DNA from: JANYJA01 sp038229055
Lineage (GTDB): Bacteria > Acidobacteriota > Terriglobia > Bryobacterales > Bryobacteraceae
Length of the DNA: 64,000 nucleotides
Direction: 5' to 3'
Assembly: GCA_038229055.1 (NCBI GenBank)
Contig: JBBROU010000007.1
Coordinates: 3,429-67,428, forward strand
The notes under the pieces were generated by a model, which saw only the letters and a program-made list of their open reading frames with translations, was not told where the DNA came from and searched no databases. Of this stretch, positions 8,580-17,382 are shown piece after piece. The first letter of the stretch is position 1, and each line of letters starts with the position of its first letter. The position numbers and the translations under genes are program-made.

Positions 8580-9365
8580 CTAAGCGACGGCTAAGGCGGG
8601 CTTCCGGCGGAGGCTCGCGAGCACTGCCGTGCCGGCTATGATGAGTGCGAGCGAGATCCACTGTTCCAGGGAAAAGGGGCCGCCGAGAGGGTTGGATTCA
8701 TCGTGGTAGCGGACGAACTCGACTGAAAAGCGCACGATTCCATAGAGCACCAGATAAAGGCCAATGATCTGGCCATCGGGGTGACGCCGGCGGCAGAGGG
8801 CGTAGAGGACGGCGCAGACAACTATCTCCGCAAACGATTCGTAAAGCTGGGTGGGATGGCGCGGCACGCCCAGTGGAACGCCGACGCTGTACGCGTCGCG
8901 ATTGGTGAAGGTTACGGCCCAGGGGAGATGTGTCGGGATGCCGTAACAGCAGCCGGCCGAGAAGCACCCGAGACGCCCGATCGCGTGACCCAGCGCAAGC
9001 CCGGGCGCGAAAACATCGGAGGTTCGCAGCACGGGAAGGCCGTGCCGCCGCATGTAGAAGTACGCGGCGATGAGGGCGGCGATGAAGCCCCCATAGAAGA
9101 TGCCGGCCGATTGCAGCGTGGCGAGCGAAAAGATTTCGGCGGGATTGGCGCGGTAAACCGGATCGAGCGCGATCATCAGGGCCTTGGCGCCCACAATGCC
9201 GGCAAGGGCGCACGTAACGCCGAGGTTCAACACGGATTCGTGATTCAGGCCGGCGAATTTGGCGAGACGCGTGGTCATCCAGAGCGCGACGAGAAAGGCA
9301 ATGGCGACAAGGACTCCGTAAGTGGGCAGAGAAAATCCGCCGATGGTGAAAAGCTTGGGCAGCAT
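8580..9365 (-). CDS. lgt: Prolipoprotein diacylglyceryl transferase
   Basis: A 261-residue inner-membrane enzyme that transfers a diacylglyceryl group from phosphatidylglycerol to the lipobox Cys of prelipoproteins, the first step of lipoprotein maturation. It has several hydrophobic helices and the family signature around HAIGRLGCFSAGCCYG, plus HPTQLYES and the C-terminal GIVRFSVEFVRYHDE. The length fits the family. It is convergent with the upstream plus-strand gene and divergent from 9479. Upstream of the ATG at 9365 lies TATTCT five bases away, a possible -10 for a leaderless start, and there is no good Shine-Dalgarno. Confidence 0.95.
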   Translation of the reverse strand: MLPKLFTIGGFSLPTYGVLVAIAFLVALWMTTRLAKFAGLNHESVLNLGVTCALAGIVGAKALMIALDPVYRANPAEIFSLATLQSAGIFYGGFIAALIAAYFYMRRHGLPVLRTSDVFAPGLALGHAIGRLGCFSAGCCYGIPTHLPWAVTFTNRDAYSVGVPLGVPRHPTQLYESFAEIVVCAVLYALCRRRHPDGQIIGLYLVLYGIVRFSVEFVRYHDESNPLGGPFSLEQWISLALIIAGTAVLASLRRKPALAVA

Positions 9366-9436
9366 GGGTGAGAATAGGACTACTTTCAGTATGACTTACA
9401 AGGGCGTTGTGATGGATTTGTCACGGCGCTGAAATC

Positions 9437-9452
9437 TGGTTTTGACATTGCT
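9437..9452 (+). promoter_or_regulatory. Candidate sigma-54 (-24/-12) promoter
   Basis: TGGTTTTGACATTGCT has GG and GC separated by exactly 10 nt and matches the TGG and TTGC(A/T) parts of the RpoN consensus; the CACG part is not matched. The predicted start would be about 12 nt downstream, followed by a GAGG ribosome binding site and the ATG at 9479. One 16-bp match can arise by chance. Confidence 0.3.
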
Positions 9453-9478
9453 CCTATAGAGTCTTTTTTGAGGCTTGA

Positions 9479-12400
9479 ATGAGCAATTCCATCGGAAATA
9501 AAATGATCGCGATCTCGCTTTTGATGTTGGCTGCACTGCGGGCGCAGTCGAATAAGATCGACCTGACGAACTGGGGCGCGATTACGGCGCCGGTGTTCGG
9601 GACAGCGGAGAAGGGCGTTTATTCGAGCGCGGAGCTGTTTGCAGGCCCCAACAAATTCGGATCCTACTACAGCGGGGTTTTGCCGAACGGGCGCATCGTG
9701 AAGCCGGCGGGGACAAGCATCCAGATCGGGATGAATCCTCTGGGCGCGGCACTGACTCCCGACGGGCATTATCTGATTACGAGCAACGACGATGAACGCG
9801 AAGGGAAGATCACTTCGTACCAGAGCTCGATGAATATTGGCGGGTATTCGCTTTCGGTGATCGACACGAAGACGATGACCGTGGTGTCGCAAACGGGGGC
9901 GGTTGGAAAGTTTTTCATCGGGCTGCAAGCGACGGGAAGCGGGCCGTATACCGTGTGGGCGTCGGGCGGGGCGGATCAGGACGTGAAGATATTTACGGTG
10001 TCGGCGACGGGGACGATTGCGGCTGCGACGCCGGCGCACATTGTAATTAGCCCGATTACGCCGGCGACCTCGGGATATGCGACCAACTATACGCCGGGCG
10101 CCGCGCTGAACACGGCCGATGCGAACGGAAACAAGCCTCCGCTTCCATCGGGATTCGGGAGCCGGACGGCGGCAACGAAGATCACCTTTCCCGCGGGATC
10201 GGCACTGAGCCCGGACGGCAAGTGGCTCTATGTGGCGTGCAACGGGGACAACAGCGTAGCGGTGATCGACACGACGGCGATGACGGTGGTGAAACAAGTG
10301 CCGGTGGGATATTTTCCTTACGGCGTTTCGGTGAGTCCCTCGGGTGCCAAGGTGCTGGTCGCAAATTGGGGTATTGAGGAATACAAGTTTTTCGCTCCGG
10401 GATACGATGCGGCGGGGAATCTCAATTCGGTCGGAGTCGCACCGAACAATCTTCCGGACGGGTTCTATGTTCCGCCTACCGACACGCAGGGCACGAATCC
10501 GAAGACATCGTCGGTAACGGTTCTGATCGCGCCGGCGGGAAATGGCGCGGCGCTTACGACTTCGCAAGCTGTGTACGAGGGGCTGCCGCTCGACGCGCTG
10601 AATCAGGTTGGCGATACACATCCTTCGGCGACGGCCATCGTGAAACACGGCTCGCTCGAAGTGCTGTATGTTGCCAAGACCAACGTGGATGCGCTGGGAA
10701 TGGTGGTGGTGAATAACAACCGCAAGCTGCCCGATTTCGATCTGACGCCACTGACATTCGCGCAAAGCCAGCATTCGCGGCTGGATGGCGCGTATCCGAA
10801 TGCGATGGCGGTTTCGCCCGATAACAATCGCTTATATGTCACAGAGGCGGGGCTGAATTCAGTGGCGGTGATCGACGTATCCAATGCGGCACAGCCGAAG
10901 CTGTTGGGAAGGCTCGGCACGGGATGGTATCCGACGGCGATTGTGGTGAGCCCGGATGGCGATACTTTGTATGTGGCCAACGCCAAGGGCGTCGGGGAGG
11001 ACATCAATCCGAATACAAATACAGGAACAGGCACAGCTCCGCCGACGGGGTTGGCTTCGGACTCACGCGTCGATAGCAACTATATCTTCGGTTCGCTGCA
11101 GAAGATCAATTTGACGAGCACATCTTACGACGGCACGACGGTGATCGGACAGAATTTCGCCTTCAATCCTCCGGCGGACACTTCGGTGGTTCCGGTTGGC
11201 GGCGCGGCGTCCTCGAAGATTAAGCATGTCGTATTTATCCTGAAAGAGAACAAGACATTCGATTCGATGCTGGGCAATCTGGGAAGCCACTTCGGACCGT
11301 TCGCCAGCATGAGCTTCAACGACCAGACGGGCGCGGCTTACACAAATGGGCAGTACACGGGAGTTTCCGTGAATTTGCAGACACTGGCGTCGAAGTTCGC
11401 GGCGGCGGTGAACTACTATTCCGATTCCGAAGAGAGCGACGCGGGCCACCAGTTTGCGGCGTCGGGCACGGCCTCGGATTATACGGAAAAGACGCTGTTG
11501 GTGAAGGGGGGACGCGGGCTGCTGGTGGCCAAGAACTTCGAACCGGAAGACTATCCGGCGGGTGGGTACATCTTCAACAATGCGGCGCGCAATCGCGTGA
11601 GCTTTAAAGATTACGGCGCGCTGATCCGCATTGTTGGAACCGACACGGGCGGAAGCGTACCGTCGACGATCGACGACCCAACGAGCGGCCTGCTGGGTTA
11701 TCCATTGCTACAGGCGGACAAGTTCAGCGTGACCAATCCGCTGCAAAACGGCGGCGATGTGGACAGCGAGACGCAGGGGCTGGGGCAGACCTATGCGCTG
11801 AAGCTGCCGATTCTGGCGGTGCTGGGGCAGAACAATCCAAACGGCGAGCCGCACTTAGACGAATATTATCCGGGGTATAACTTCAACATTTCCGACCAGC
11901 GGCGGGCGGAAGAGTTCAATGCCGATTTTGACACGATGGTGGATTTGGGGACGCTTCCACAGTTCCTGTATGTCTATCTGCCGAACGATCACACGGGTGG
12001 AGTAACGGCGCCGAATGCAGCGACGGTGGGCAGTTCGCCGCTGCAACAGATTGCCGACGGGGACGTGGCGCTGGGAATGGTGGTGAACCACATCATGAAC
12101 AGCCCGGTGTATTACGACGCGGCTTCCGACACGGGGACGGCTATTTTCGTGACATGGGACGACGCGCAATCGTCACTCGATCACATTCATCCGCACCGGA
12201 CGCCGATGGTGGCAATCGGCCCATATGTGAAGCCGGGTTACATAGCGGCGAAGCATTATTCAACGGCGTCGATTGTGAAGACTGAGGAGCTGCTGCTGGG
12301 GCTGCCGCCGAATAACCTGGGCGATTTATTCGCGACGGATCTGCGGGATATGTTCCAGCCGACTTACAACGGGATTACCGCGGCGGATGTACCGGTGACG

Positions 12401-12661
12401 CGCGCGAAGGTATTCGTATCGTATGAAGGCCGGCAGATCTGGAAGCTGGTAAAGAAGCTGGACACTTCGGCGCCGGATCGGGACAGCTCTCGGCTGGGAG
12501 CGCTGACGCGGCTTTCGGTGGAGGCGGACAATCTGCATCGGAGCGCGGTGAAGCAGCGGAAATTGGGCACGGCGGGCTATCGGAAGCGGCAGGCGGCGCT
12601 GTATGAACAGGCGCTGAAGGTAGCGAATTCGGATAAGCCGAAGGACGACGACGACCGGTAG
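9479..12661 (+). CDS. Secreted YVTN-type beta-propeller fused to phosphoesterase domain
   Basis: A 1060-residue exported protein. A short signal peptide (through about ALRAQS) is followed by a beta-propeller region (about residues 60-500) with repeats such as LSPDGKWLYVACNGDNSVAVI and VSPDGDTLYVANAKGV. Residues about 580-1000 form a phosphoesterase domain of the phospholipase C / acid phosphatase family, opening KIKHVVFILKENKTFDSMLG and later VTWDDAQSSLDHIHPHRTP with metal-ligand His/Asp candidates. The fusion is common in Acidobacteriota. It probably hydrolyses phosphate esters outside the cytoplasm; the substrate is unknown. GAGG before the ATG supports the start. A possible sigma-54 promoter lies upstream, which would allow activator-dependent expression. 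Confidence 0.9.
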   Translation: MSNSIGNKMIAISLLMLAALRAQSNKIDLTNWGAITAPVFGTAEKGVYSSAELFAGPNKFGSYYSGVLPNGRIVKPAGTSIQIGMNPLGAALTPDGHYLITSNDDEREGKITSYQSSMNIGGYSLSVIDTKTMTVVSQTGAVGKFFIGLQATGSGPYTVWASGGADQDVKIFTVSATGTIAAATPAHIVISPITPATSGYATNYTPGAALNTADANGNKPPLPSGFGSRTAATKITFPAGSALSPDGKWLYVACNGDNSVAVIDTTAMTVVKQVPVGYFPYGVSVSPSGAKVLVANWGIEEYKFFAPGYDAAGNLNSVGVAPNNLPDGFYVPPTDTQGTNPKTSSVTVLIAPAGNGAALTTSQAVYEGLPLDALNQVGDTHPSATAIVKHGSLEVLYVAKTNVDALGMVVVNNNRKLPDFDLTPLTFAQSQHSRLDGAYPNAMAVSPDNNRLYVTEAGLNSVAVIDVSNAAQPKLLGRLGTGWYPTAIVVSPDGDTLYVANAKGVGEDINPNTNTGTGTAPPTGLASDSRVDSNYIFGSLQKINLTSTSYDGTTVIGQNFAFNPPADTSVVPVGGAASSKIKHVVFILKENKTFDSMLGNLGSHFGPFASMSFNDQTGAAYTNGQYTGVSVNLQTLASKFAAAVNYYSDSEESDAGHQFAASGTASDYTEKTLLVKGGRGLLVAKNFEPEDYPAGGYIFNNAARNRVSFKDYGALIRIVGTDTGGSVPSTIDDPTSGLLGYPLLQADKFSVTNPLQNGGDVDSETQGLGQTYALKLPILAVLGQNNPNGEPHLDEYYPGYNFNISDQRRAEEFNADFDTMVDLGTLPQFLYVYLPNDHTGGVTAPNAATVGSSPLQQIADGDVALGMVVNHIMNSPVYYDAASDTGTAIFVTWDDAQSSLDHIHPHRTPMVAIGPYVKPGYIAAKHYSTASIVKTEELLLGLPPNNLGDLFATDLRDMFQPTYNGITAADVPVTRAKVFVSYEGRQIWKLVKKLDTSAPDRDSSRLGALTRLSVEADNLHRSAVKQRKLGTAGYRKRQAALYEQALKVANSDKPKDDDDR

Positions 12662-12662
12662 G

Positions 12663-13193
12663 TCAGCGGGCATTTCTGTTGTGAGCCGCCGATTTGGCGC
12701 CCAGATTCCGTTGCAGAATTTCGCGAACCTGGAGAAGATCGTCGGGCGCAAGGGCCCGCTTCGGGATCAGGTTGAAGATATTTGACTGGGGATAGAGCAG
12801 GAACAGGTGTTTCGATTCTGTGTATCTTGCAAACGCACTCCAGTTGAAATTGCTGCTGCCATTCGGACCGGCGAACACTATCCCCGAGTCGGAGATGACC
12901 GTCTCCGTTTGAGGAAGCTTTGCAAAATCGCGTTTGAACGCGAACCTGGCCAACAGTCGCAGACGTAATGCCAAACCTAGTCCGATAAGGATCGGAATGG
13001 CCGATTGCGCATATTGTGCCCCCGGAAGGAACATCTGCATCATTCCGCCGGCGATCAAGAATACGCCGAATCCTTGAATCAACCTGGACAATATCCCCTC
13101 GTGGCGAGTCTGGGCTTCAAGAAGGTCTTTCTCAGTGAGACTGTAAATAGCTCGAACCTCAGGGCCGGTTTGACTTGGCATCGCAGAATTCAT
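12663..13193 (-). CDS. YcxB-like membrane protein
   Basis: A 176-residue protein with an N-terminal soluble stretch (YSLTEKDLLEAQTRHE), two hydrophobic helices around residues 40-80, and a C-terminal domain. The last contains TETVISDSGIVFAGPNGSSN, WSAFARYTESKHLFLLYPQ and FNLIPKRAL, typical of the YcxB-like C-terminal family. Function is unknown; the C-terminal domain resembles a PH-type fold in this family. It is convergent with the phosphoesterase gene (1 bp apart) and divergent from the membrane gene at 13253. An alternative start is the fifth codon (13181). It may or may not belong to the neighbouring TIR island. Confidence 0.75.
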   Translation of the reverse strand: MNSAMPSQTGPEVRAIYSLTEKDLLEAQTRHEGILSRLIQGFGVFLIAGGMMQMFLPGAQYAQSAIPILIGLGLALRLRLLARFAFKRDFAKLPQTETVISDSGIVFAGPNGSSNFNWSAFARYTESKHLFLLYPQSNIFNLIPKRALAPDDLLQVREILQRNLGAKSAAHNRNAR

Positions 13194-13252
13194 AACGGTG
13201 TATTGTACGCCGGAGCGGTAAAGTGTGATTCAATCTGTCGAGGGCCGGCAAC

Positions 13253-14863
13253 ATGTCTCCAACAGGCAAGCTCCGCATTGCACGCGCGGCATGGATCGCA
13301 TCCGTGATGATGGCGGCCGGCAGCGGCTCGGCGATCTATACAATGGCGCAGAGCAACCCCGTGGGGATCGTCATCCTGGATCAATTAGGACCGGGTTACC
13401 GGGCCTACTGGGTTCTTGGAATCTCTTTACTGCTGTCGTTCGCGATCTCGATTTTCTTGCGGCATCGGATTCTCATAGCGCGGCAACATCGAAACGAACT
13501 AACAGCCGAACTGTTGCTGGAAAACCTGCGCGAGGACAAACCGGTAGCCTGTAAAGAGTTCTTCGTCTATCTGCGGTCATTCGAAACAACGGGCCACCTG
13601 AAGCCGCCCTTCTTTTTTACGATGGCGGTACTCGGACGGCTGCACACCAATGAGCTGGAGTCTTTTCTGGCGTTATCGCTCGAAAAGAAGGGGCCGCTGG
13701 TTGCTTTGGGGCTACCCGGAGAGAGTGTCGGGGCTGCACGCATCCACGTGGACGATACGACTTGGAAGGACGATATTCAGCGGCTACTGACCCACGCGAG
13801 CGGCTTGCTGGTGGTGCCGTCGGCGCACGAGGGGACTAAGTGGGAGATTGAATTACTACAGAAAGACGACTTACTCAAGAAAGCGGTTTTCATCATGCCG
13901 CCGAAGACTCGACAGTTCGACTGGCGAGTGAGGTGGGAGCAAGCAAGTCAGTCGTTGAGAGAATTCTCGATCACCCTGCCTGAGTACAACGAACGGGGCC
14001 TGCTGTTCAGACTTGATGAACAAGGCCAGGTAGCCGACGCGCGCATGTTCTCGCTGATGTTTCGCCGCTCCATTCGTAAGTCTATCGAAGCGTTGTTAAA
14101 GGGCGCGCGCGAGAATCGTTCCGGCTCAGATGCGATCCGGAAGGCAAACCGCCGCGCTCGCATGGTTTGGTTCTATGGCACATGGGTTAGCTCCTTCGGT
14201 TCACTGATCGCGACTCCGATCATGCTCTGGTTTGCCATCCACGCCTTTCTTTCCGGGCGTGTTCCGCGAGCCGTGGATACGTCACCTCCGTGGTCTACGT
14301 TTACCGATCGCTATGACAGTGCCGAAGAAGTGAACAGCGCTCAAGGGCTCCTCGGCAAGGAAATCTTTTTTAGAAGCCATCGTTGGTTGTCCGAGAGCGA
14401 GATCGATCAATTGGCCAAGCAGGGGCTGTTGCGTGTCGATGAAATGGACCGAGAGCTTTATCAATTCGGTTTTGGCGAGATGCTCTCGCTTGCGCCAAAT
14501 GAACACGTATGCGCCGCTTTGGCGGAAGGCAGGGCCTCTGAATTGGACCGTATCAGAACGCTGGTGACGATGCCGAGTCATGACGTGAACCTTTGGATGA
14601 GTGCGCGGGAGAAAGCGGCCAGGGCCGCGGCTAGAGACTTGCCTTTGGTCGCAGGGATCGGAGAGCCTGGAGCCGATCTAAAGGAAGCTATCTCAGCGGT
14701 CCTCGGCAGGCAAGGCGGCATTGATTTGGAGGACCTGTTGACGGCCGGACGCAAGTTGACTGAAGAGGAGACTTGCCGGCTTGGGATTGCGGGCGCAACT
14801 GCCGTCTACCGGCTGCGCGAGCCCTATCGGGCGCAATTATCCACGGTGTTGGCGAGCCGGTAA
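13253..14863 (+). CDS. Membrane protein with central TIR-like domain
   Basis: A 536-residue protein. Two hydrophobic helices lie near residues 12-31 and 52-70, a soluble domain spans about 98-225, a third strong helix about 306-334, and a C-terminal soluble region of about 200 residues follows. The central domain begins EFFVYLRSFE, continues KKGPLVALGLPGESVGAARI, then WKDDIQRLLTHASGLLVVPS and ends EGTKWEIELL, with W and E placed as in TIR/SLOG-like nucleotide-binding folds. I know similar sequences (LYLRSF...GPVVAVGRPGE...WE) as uncharacterised membrane proteins of actinomycetes. The C-terminal region is unrecognised. GAGGG precedes the ATG. Its stop codon is 1 bp from that of the convergent TIR-TPR gene, so it may belong to the same functional island. 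A membrane effector role is inference. Confidence 0.75.
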   Translation: MSPTGKLRIARAAWIASVMMAAGSGSAIYTMAQSNPVGIVILDQLGPGYRAYWVLGISLLLSFAISIFLRHRILIARQHRNELTAELLLENLREDKPVACKEFFVYLRSFETTGHLKPPFFFTMAVLGRLHTNELESFLALSLEKKGPLVALGLPGESVGAARIHVDDTTWKDDIQRLLTHASGLLVVPSAHEGTKWEIELLQKDDLLKKAVFIMPPKTRQFDWRVRWEQASQSLREFSITLPEYNERGLLFRLDEQGQVADARMFSLMFRRSIRKSIEALLKGARENRSGSDAIRKANRRARMVWFYGTWVSSFGSLIATPIMLWFAIHAFLSGRVPRAVDTSPPWSTFTDRYDSAEEVNSAQGLLGKEIFFRSHRWLSESEIDQLAKQGLLRVDEMDRELYQFGFGEMLSLAPNEHVCAALAEGRASELDRIRTLVTMPSHDVNLWMSAREKAARAAARDLPLVAGIGEPGADLKEAISAVLGRQGGIDLEDLLTAGRKLTEEETCRLGIAGATAVYRLREPYRAQLSTVLASR

Positions 14864-14864
14864 T

Positions 14865-15974
14865 TCAGCCGTCATACCCGAGGGCTTCGGCTTTCGCGAA
14901 ATCGGCTTGGGCACCGGCGCGATCGTTTAACTTCTGCTTGGCCCGAGCCCGGTATTGATGGGCATACGAGTCCTCCGGATCGATTCGGATGGCTTGGTTG
15001 AAATCGGCTAACGCTTCGGGAAACATCTTGAGCTCGTGATGCGAGTGACCGCGCCAGAGATGCGCGGTGAGGATATCGGGCTGCTTGTCAATAGCCGCGG
15101 TGAAATCGAGAATAGCCCCGCGGTGTTGGCCATGGCGATTGGCTATGAATCCGCGTGCGACGTATGCCTCGGCGAGGTCCTGGTTGATTCGCAGGGCGTG
15201 ATCGTAGTCTTCCAGCGCGCGGCGCTCATCATCCATTTGGGCGTAACATTCCCCGCGTTGGAAATAGGCGAATGCGTCTTCGGGTTCGATTTCAATGGCG
15301 CGATTGAAATCCTTCAAGGCGTCCTTCTTCCGGCCGGCGGAGAGCAACAGCAGGGCTCGCTCGATCCACGCCGGGAAGAAGTTCCGATTACTCTGAATTG
15401 CGGCGTCGAAACTCTGGAGAGCCGAATCGAGGTGCCCGAGGTTACCGTGTGCAACGCCAAGGTTGACCAGCGCGAAGAGATCGCCCGGATTCTTCGCAAT
15501 GAAACGATTGAGCGGGACAATGGCAGCCGAGGGGCGGGTGTGGGCGGCGTGGTCGCGCATGGCTGAGGCCAGCTTTTCGTAGCCGTCGGGCTGAAACAGG
15601 TCAGTCCATTCGCGATCCGACAAAGTTTTCGGAATTACACACTCTTCGAGTCGGACCGGCACGAGAAGAATCGAACTTTTGGCTTTCTTTTTCGCCTCCG
15701 CCAGAGCCAGCTCGATCTCTTTGGTGACGTAGCCCGCCTTCGAATTGACGCGACGCGAGAGGCAGATGAGGACGGCATCCGAACCTTTGATCGCCTCCTC
15801 AATGAAGTCTTCCCAACGCTGTCCGTGCGGAATGGCCTCAATGTCCAGCCAGGGCCAGAATCCATCCTCCCGCAATCGGTCATGCAACTCTTTGATTACC
15901 TTTTTGTCCTTCGACCGATGACAAAGAAAAACTTTCAATCCATCCGATTGGTAAGAATCGGCTTGGCGGGTCAT
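14865..15974 (-). CDS. TIR domain protein with C-terminal tetratricopeptide repeats
   Basis: A 369-residue protein. Residues about 12-140 form a bacterial TIR domain (KVFLCHRSKDKKVIKELHDR, then the BB-loop-like WLDIEAIPHGQRWEDFIEEA, SDAVLICLSRRVNSKAGYV), with a candidate catalytic Glu at about residue 86 in KEIELAL. Residues about 150-365 are TPR units, for example ALKDFNRAIEIEPEDAFAYF and ALADFNQAIRIDPEDSYAHQ. TIR domains of this type often act as NAD-consuming enzymes or produce cyclic ADP-ribose-like signals; TPRs provide protein contacts. The ATG at 15974 overlaps the upstream stop as ATGA, indicating translational coupling to the ASK-like gene. Longer in-frame starts would read non-protein-like Arg/Pro-rich sequence. 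Confidence 0.92.
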   Translation of the reverse strand: MTRQADSYQSDGLKVFLCHRSKDKKVIKELHDRLREDGFWPWLDIEAIPHGQRWEDFIEEAIKGSDAVLICLSRRVNSKAGYVTKEIELALAEAKKKAKSSILLVPVRLEECVIPKTLSDREWTDLFQPDGYEKLASAMRDHAAHTRPSAAIVPLNRFIAKNPGDLFALVNLGVAHGNLGHLDSALQSFDAAIQSNRNFFPAWIERALLLLSAGRKKDALKDFNRAIEIEPEDAFAYFQRGECYAQMDDERRALEDYDHALRINQDLAEAYVARGFIANRHGQHRGAILDFTAAIDKQPDILTAHLWRGHSHHELKMFPEALADFNQAIRIDPEDSYAHQYRARAKQKLNDRAGAQADFAKAEALGYDG

Positions 15975-17299
15975 GGGCGGATTAGAGCTTCGAGTTGAAC
16001 GACGATCCGGAGGAGTTCGCCGCGGCGCGGTTCTTCGAACAGGGCGGCGGCGGTTCGGCAATCGGCGAGCGTGGTTTCCAGCTTCCAGGCGGATGGACCT
16101 TCGACGGCTATTTGGCTGGCAAGTTCCTGGGCTTTCTCGACGTCGCCGGCGTCGAATGCCGAACCGAGGAGGGTCGGGTTCAGCCATTCGTCGCTCGACT
16201 TACGGGTGCGGGCGCGCTCGCAGGCGATCAGGGTGACAGCGCCGGAGACACGAGCCTTGTCATCGTCGCCTTTCCGGTTGCGCGTGCGATAGAGCCGGGC
16301 CAGGTTGGAAGACGGGTAGTAATCATTGAGATCGAGCTTCATGCCGTTCTCATATTCGGCGATGGCGCGGTCGAGGTCGACGGGATTTTTGGAGGCGCTC
16401 CACCTTTTCTTATAGCGGCCGCCAAGAAGGCCGCGGCGTTCGGATGTGTCTCCGGCGCTCGCGATGAGCTCGCGGAGGGCCCCGATTGCGGTCTCGTGAT
16501 CGCCCGATTTGGATAAGGCGAGGGCACGCTGCTCTTTGATGAGGGACGAGTTGCGGAGGTCATCGGGCAGACTGTCGATGAACTGCAAGGTGGTGGTCCA
16601 ATCGGTGCAGTCGCGGAGGGTGTAGAGAAGCTCGACGGCGACGGCTTTCTGAATGGGGCCGCCGGTGAAGTAGCGTTTCTGGAGATCGAGCGCGCGGATG
16701 CGGCATTCATCTCCGGTGGCAGCGCGAGCGGCGATGATTTCGGCTTGAAACTGAGAGAGCTCTTCGAGACTTTTCTTGAACGAAGCGCCGCGAAGAACCT
16801 CGAATTCAGGGTACTTGGGGAAGACCTGATAGAACGGAGAATCGCCCTCGCGCATGATGGGGATGGCGGCGACCATGATGTTTATGATCTGCGCGGCAAC
16901 TTCGTCGGAGATGGATTCGGTGGGCAGGGGATAGCGAATCTGGCGCATCTGGTCGACGTCGAAGAGCGGCTTGGACCAATCGGCGGCGGTCAGAATGCAG
17001 CCCCTTTGCTGAGCGGCGTGTCGAATGCCAACTTCGTAGTAGACATTGCCGTTGGGGATGGAAAGGTCGGCGAGCACCAGGTCCGAGATGGCGAGGCGCT
17101 CAATCATTTCAGTGATGATGAGCGCGCCGATATCTTCGTTGGCGCGCACGGGTTCGTAGCCGGCCTTAGCAATGGCGGGACGGAGGGCGGCCTCCCAGAG
17201 ACGATCGAAGTTGACCTTATCGGGCGCCGCACTGCCGGGCGGCGCGGAAGTCGCCTTCGTGCTGTACGGCATGATCATGAAGCAGATTGGTTGTGGCAT
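15971..17299 (-). CDS. ASK-like protein: deoxyribosyltransferase-type domain plus TRAF-binding-like helical region
   Basis: A 442-residue protein. Residues 1-125 form a Rossmann-like nucleoside deoxyribosyltransferase-type domain: ICFMIMPY, FDRLWEAALRPAIAKAGYEP, SDLVLADLSIPNGNVYYEVG, with Glu89 in the catalytic YYE position. Residues about 190-430 are a helical-repeat region containing VELLYTLRDCTDWTTTLQFI, RGLLGGRYKKRW and DLDRAIAEYENGMKLDLNDY. They resemble the MAP3K TRAF-binding domain of animal ASK kinases (ELLLSYRDIQDY..., GRIYKD in human ASK1, from memory). The kinase domain of ASK is absent. It is the first gene of a two-gene unit, coupled by ATGA to the TIR-TPR gene, so it probably senses or processes a nucleotide connected with TIR activity. 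The domain call is strong; the role is inference. Confidence 0.85.
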   Translation of the reverse strand: MPQPICFMIMPYSTKATSAPPGSAAPDKVNFDRLWEAALRPAIAKAGYEPVRANEDIGALIITEMIERLAISDLVLADLSIPNGNVYYEVGIRHAAQQRGCILTAADWSKPLFDVDQMRQIRYPLPTESISDEVAAQIINIMVAAIPIMREGDSPFYQVFPKYPEFEVLRGASFKKSLEELSQFQAEIIAARAATGDECRIRALDLQKRYFTGGPIQKAVAVELLYTLRDCTDWTTTLQFIDSLPDDLRNSSLIKEQRALALSKSGDHETAIGALRELIASAGDTSERRGLLGGRYKKRWSASKNPVDLDRAIAEYENGMKLDLNDYYPSSNLARLYRTRNRKGDDDKARVSGAVTLIACERARTRKSSDEWLNPTLLGSAFDAGDVEKAQELASQIAVEGPSAWKLETTLADCRTAAALFEEPRRGELLRIVVQLEALIRP

Positions 17300-17370
17300 A
17301 GGGCGAGACTCGATGCAGGGTCAAGTTTATCGCGACGGATGATAGCGGCGGAAGGCAATGAGCGATCACA

Positions 17371-17376
17371 TATAAT
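17371..17376 (+). promoter_or_regulatory. Candidate -10 element, leaderless start
   Basis: A perfect TATAAT lies 6 nt before the GTG start at 17383, which places the expected transcript start on the start codon. No recognisable -35 lies 16-18 nt upstream. Confidence 0.45.
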
Positions 17377-17382
17377 TCGGGG

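Noticed and set aside
9386..10774. A minus-strand open frame of 462 codons antisense to the phosphoesterase gene
   Set aside because: It is Arg/His/Ile-rich with no recognisable motif, and the opposite strand encodes a clear propeller and phosphoesterase.
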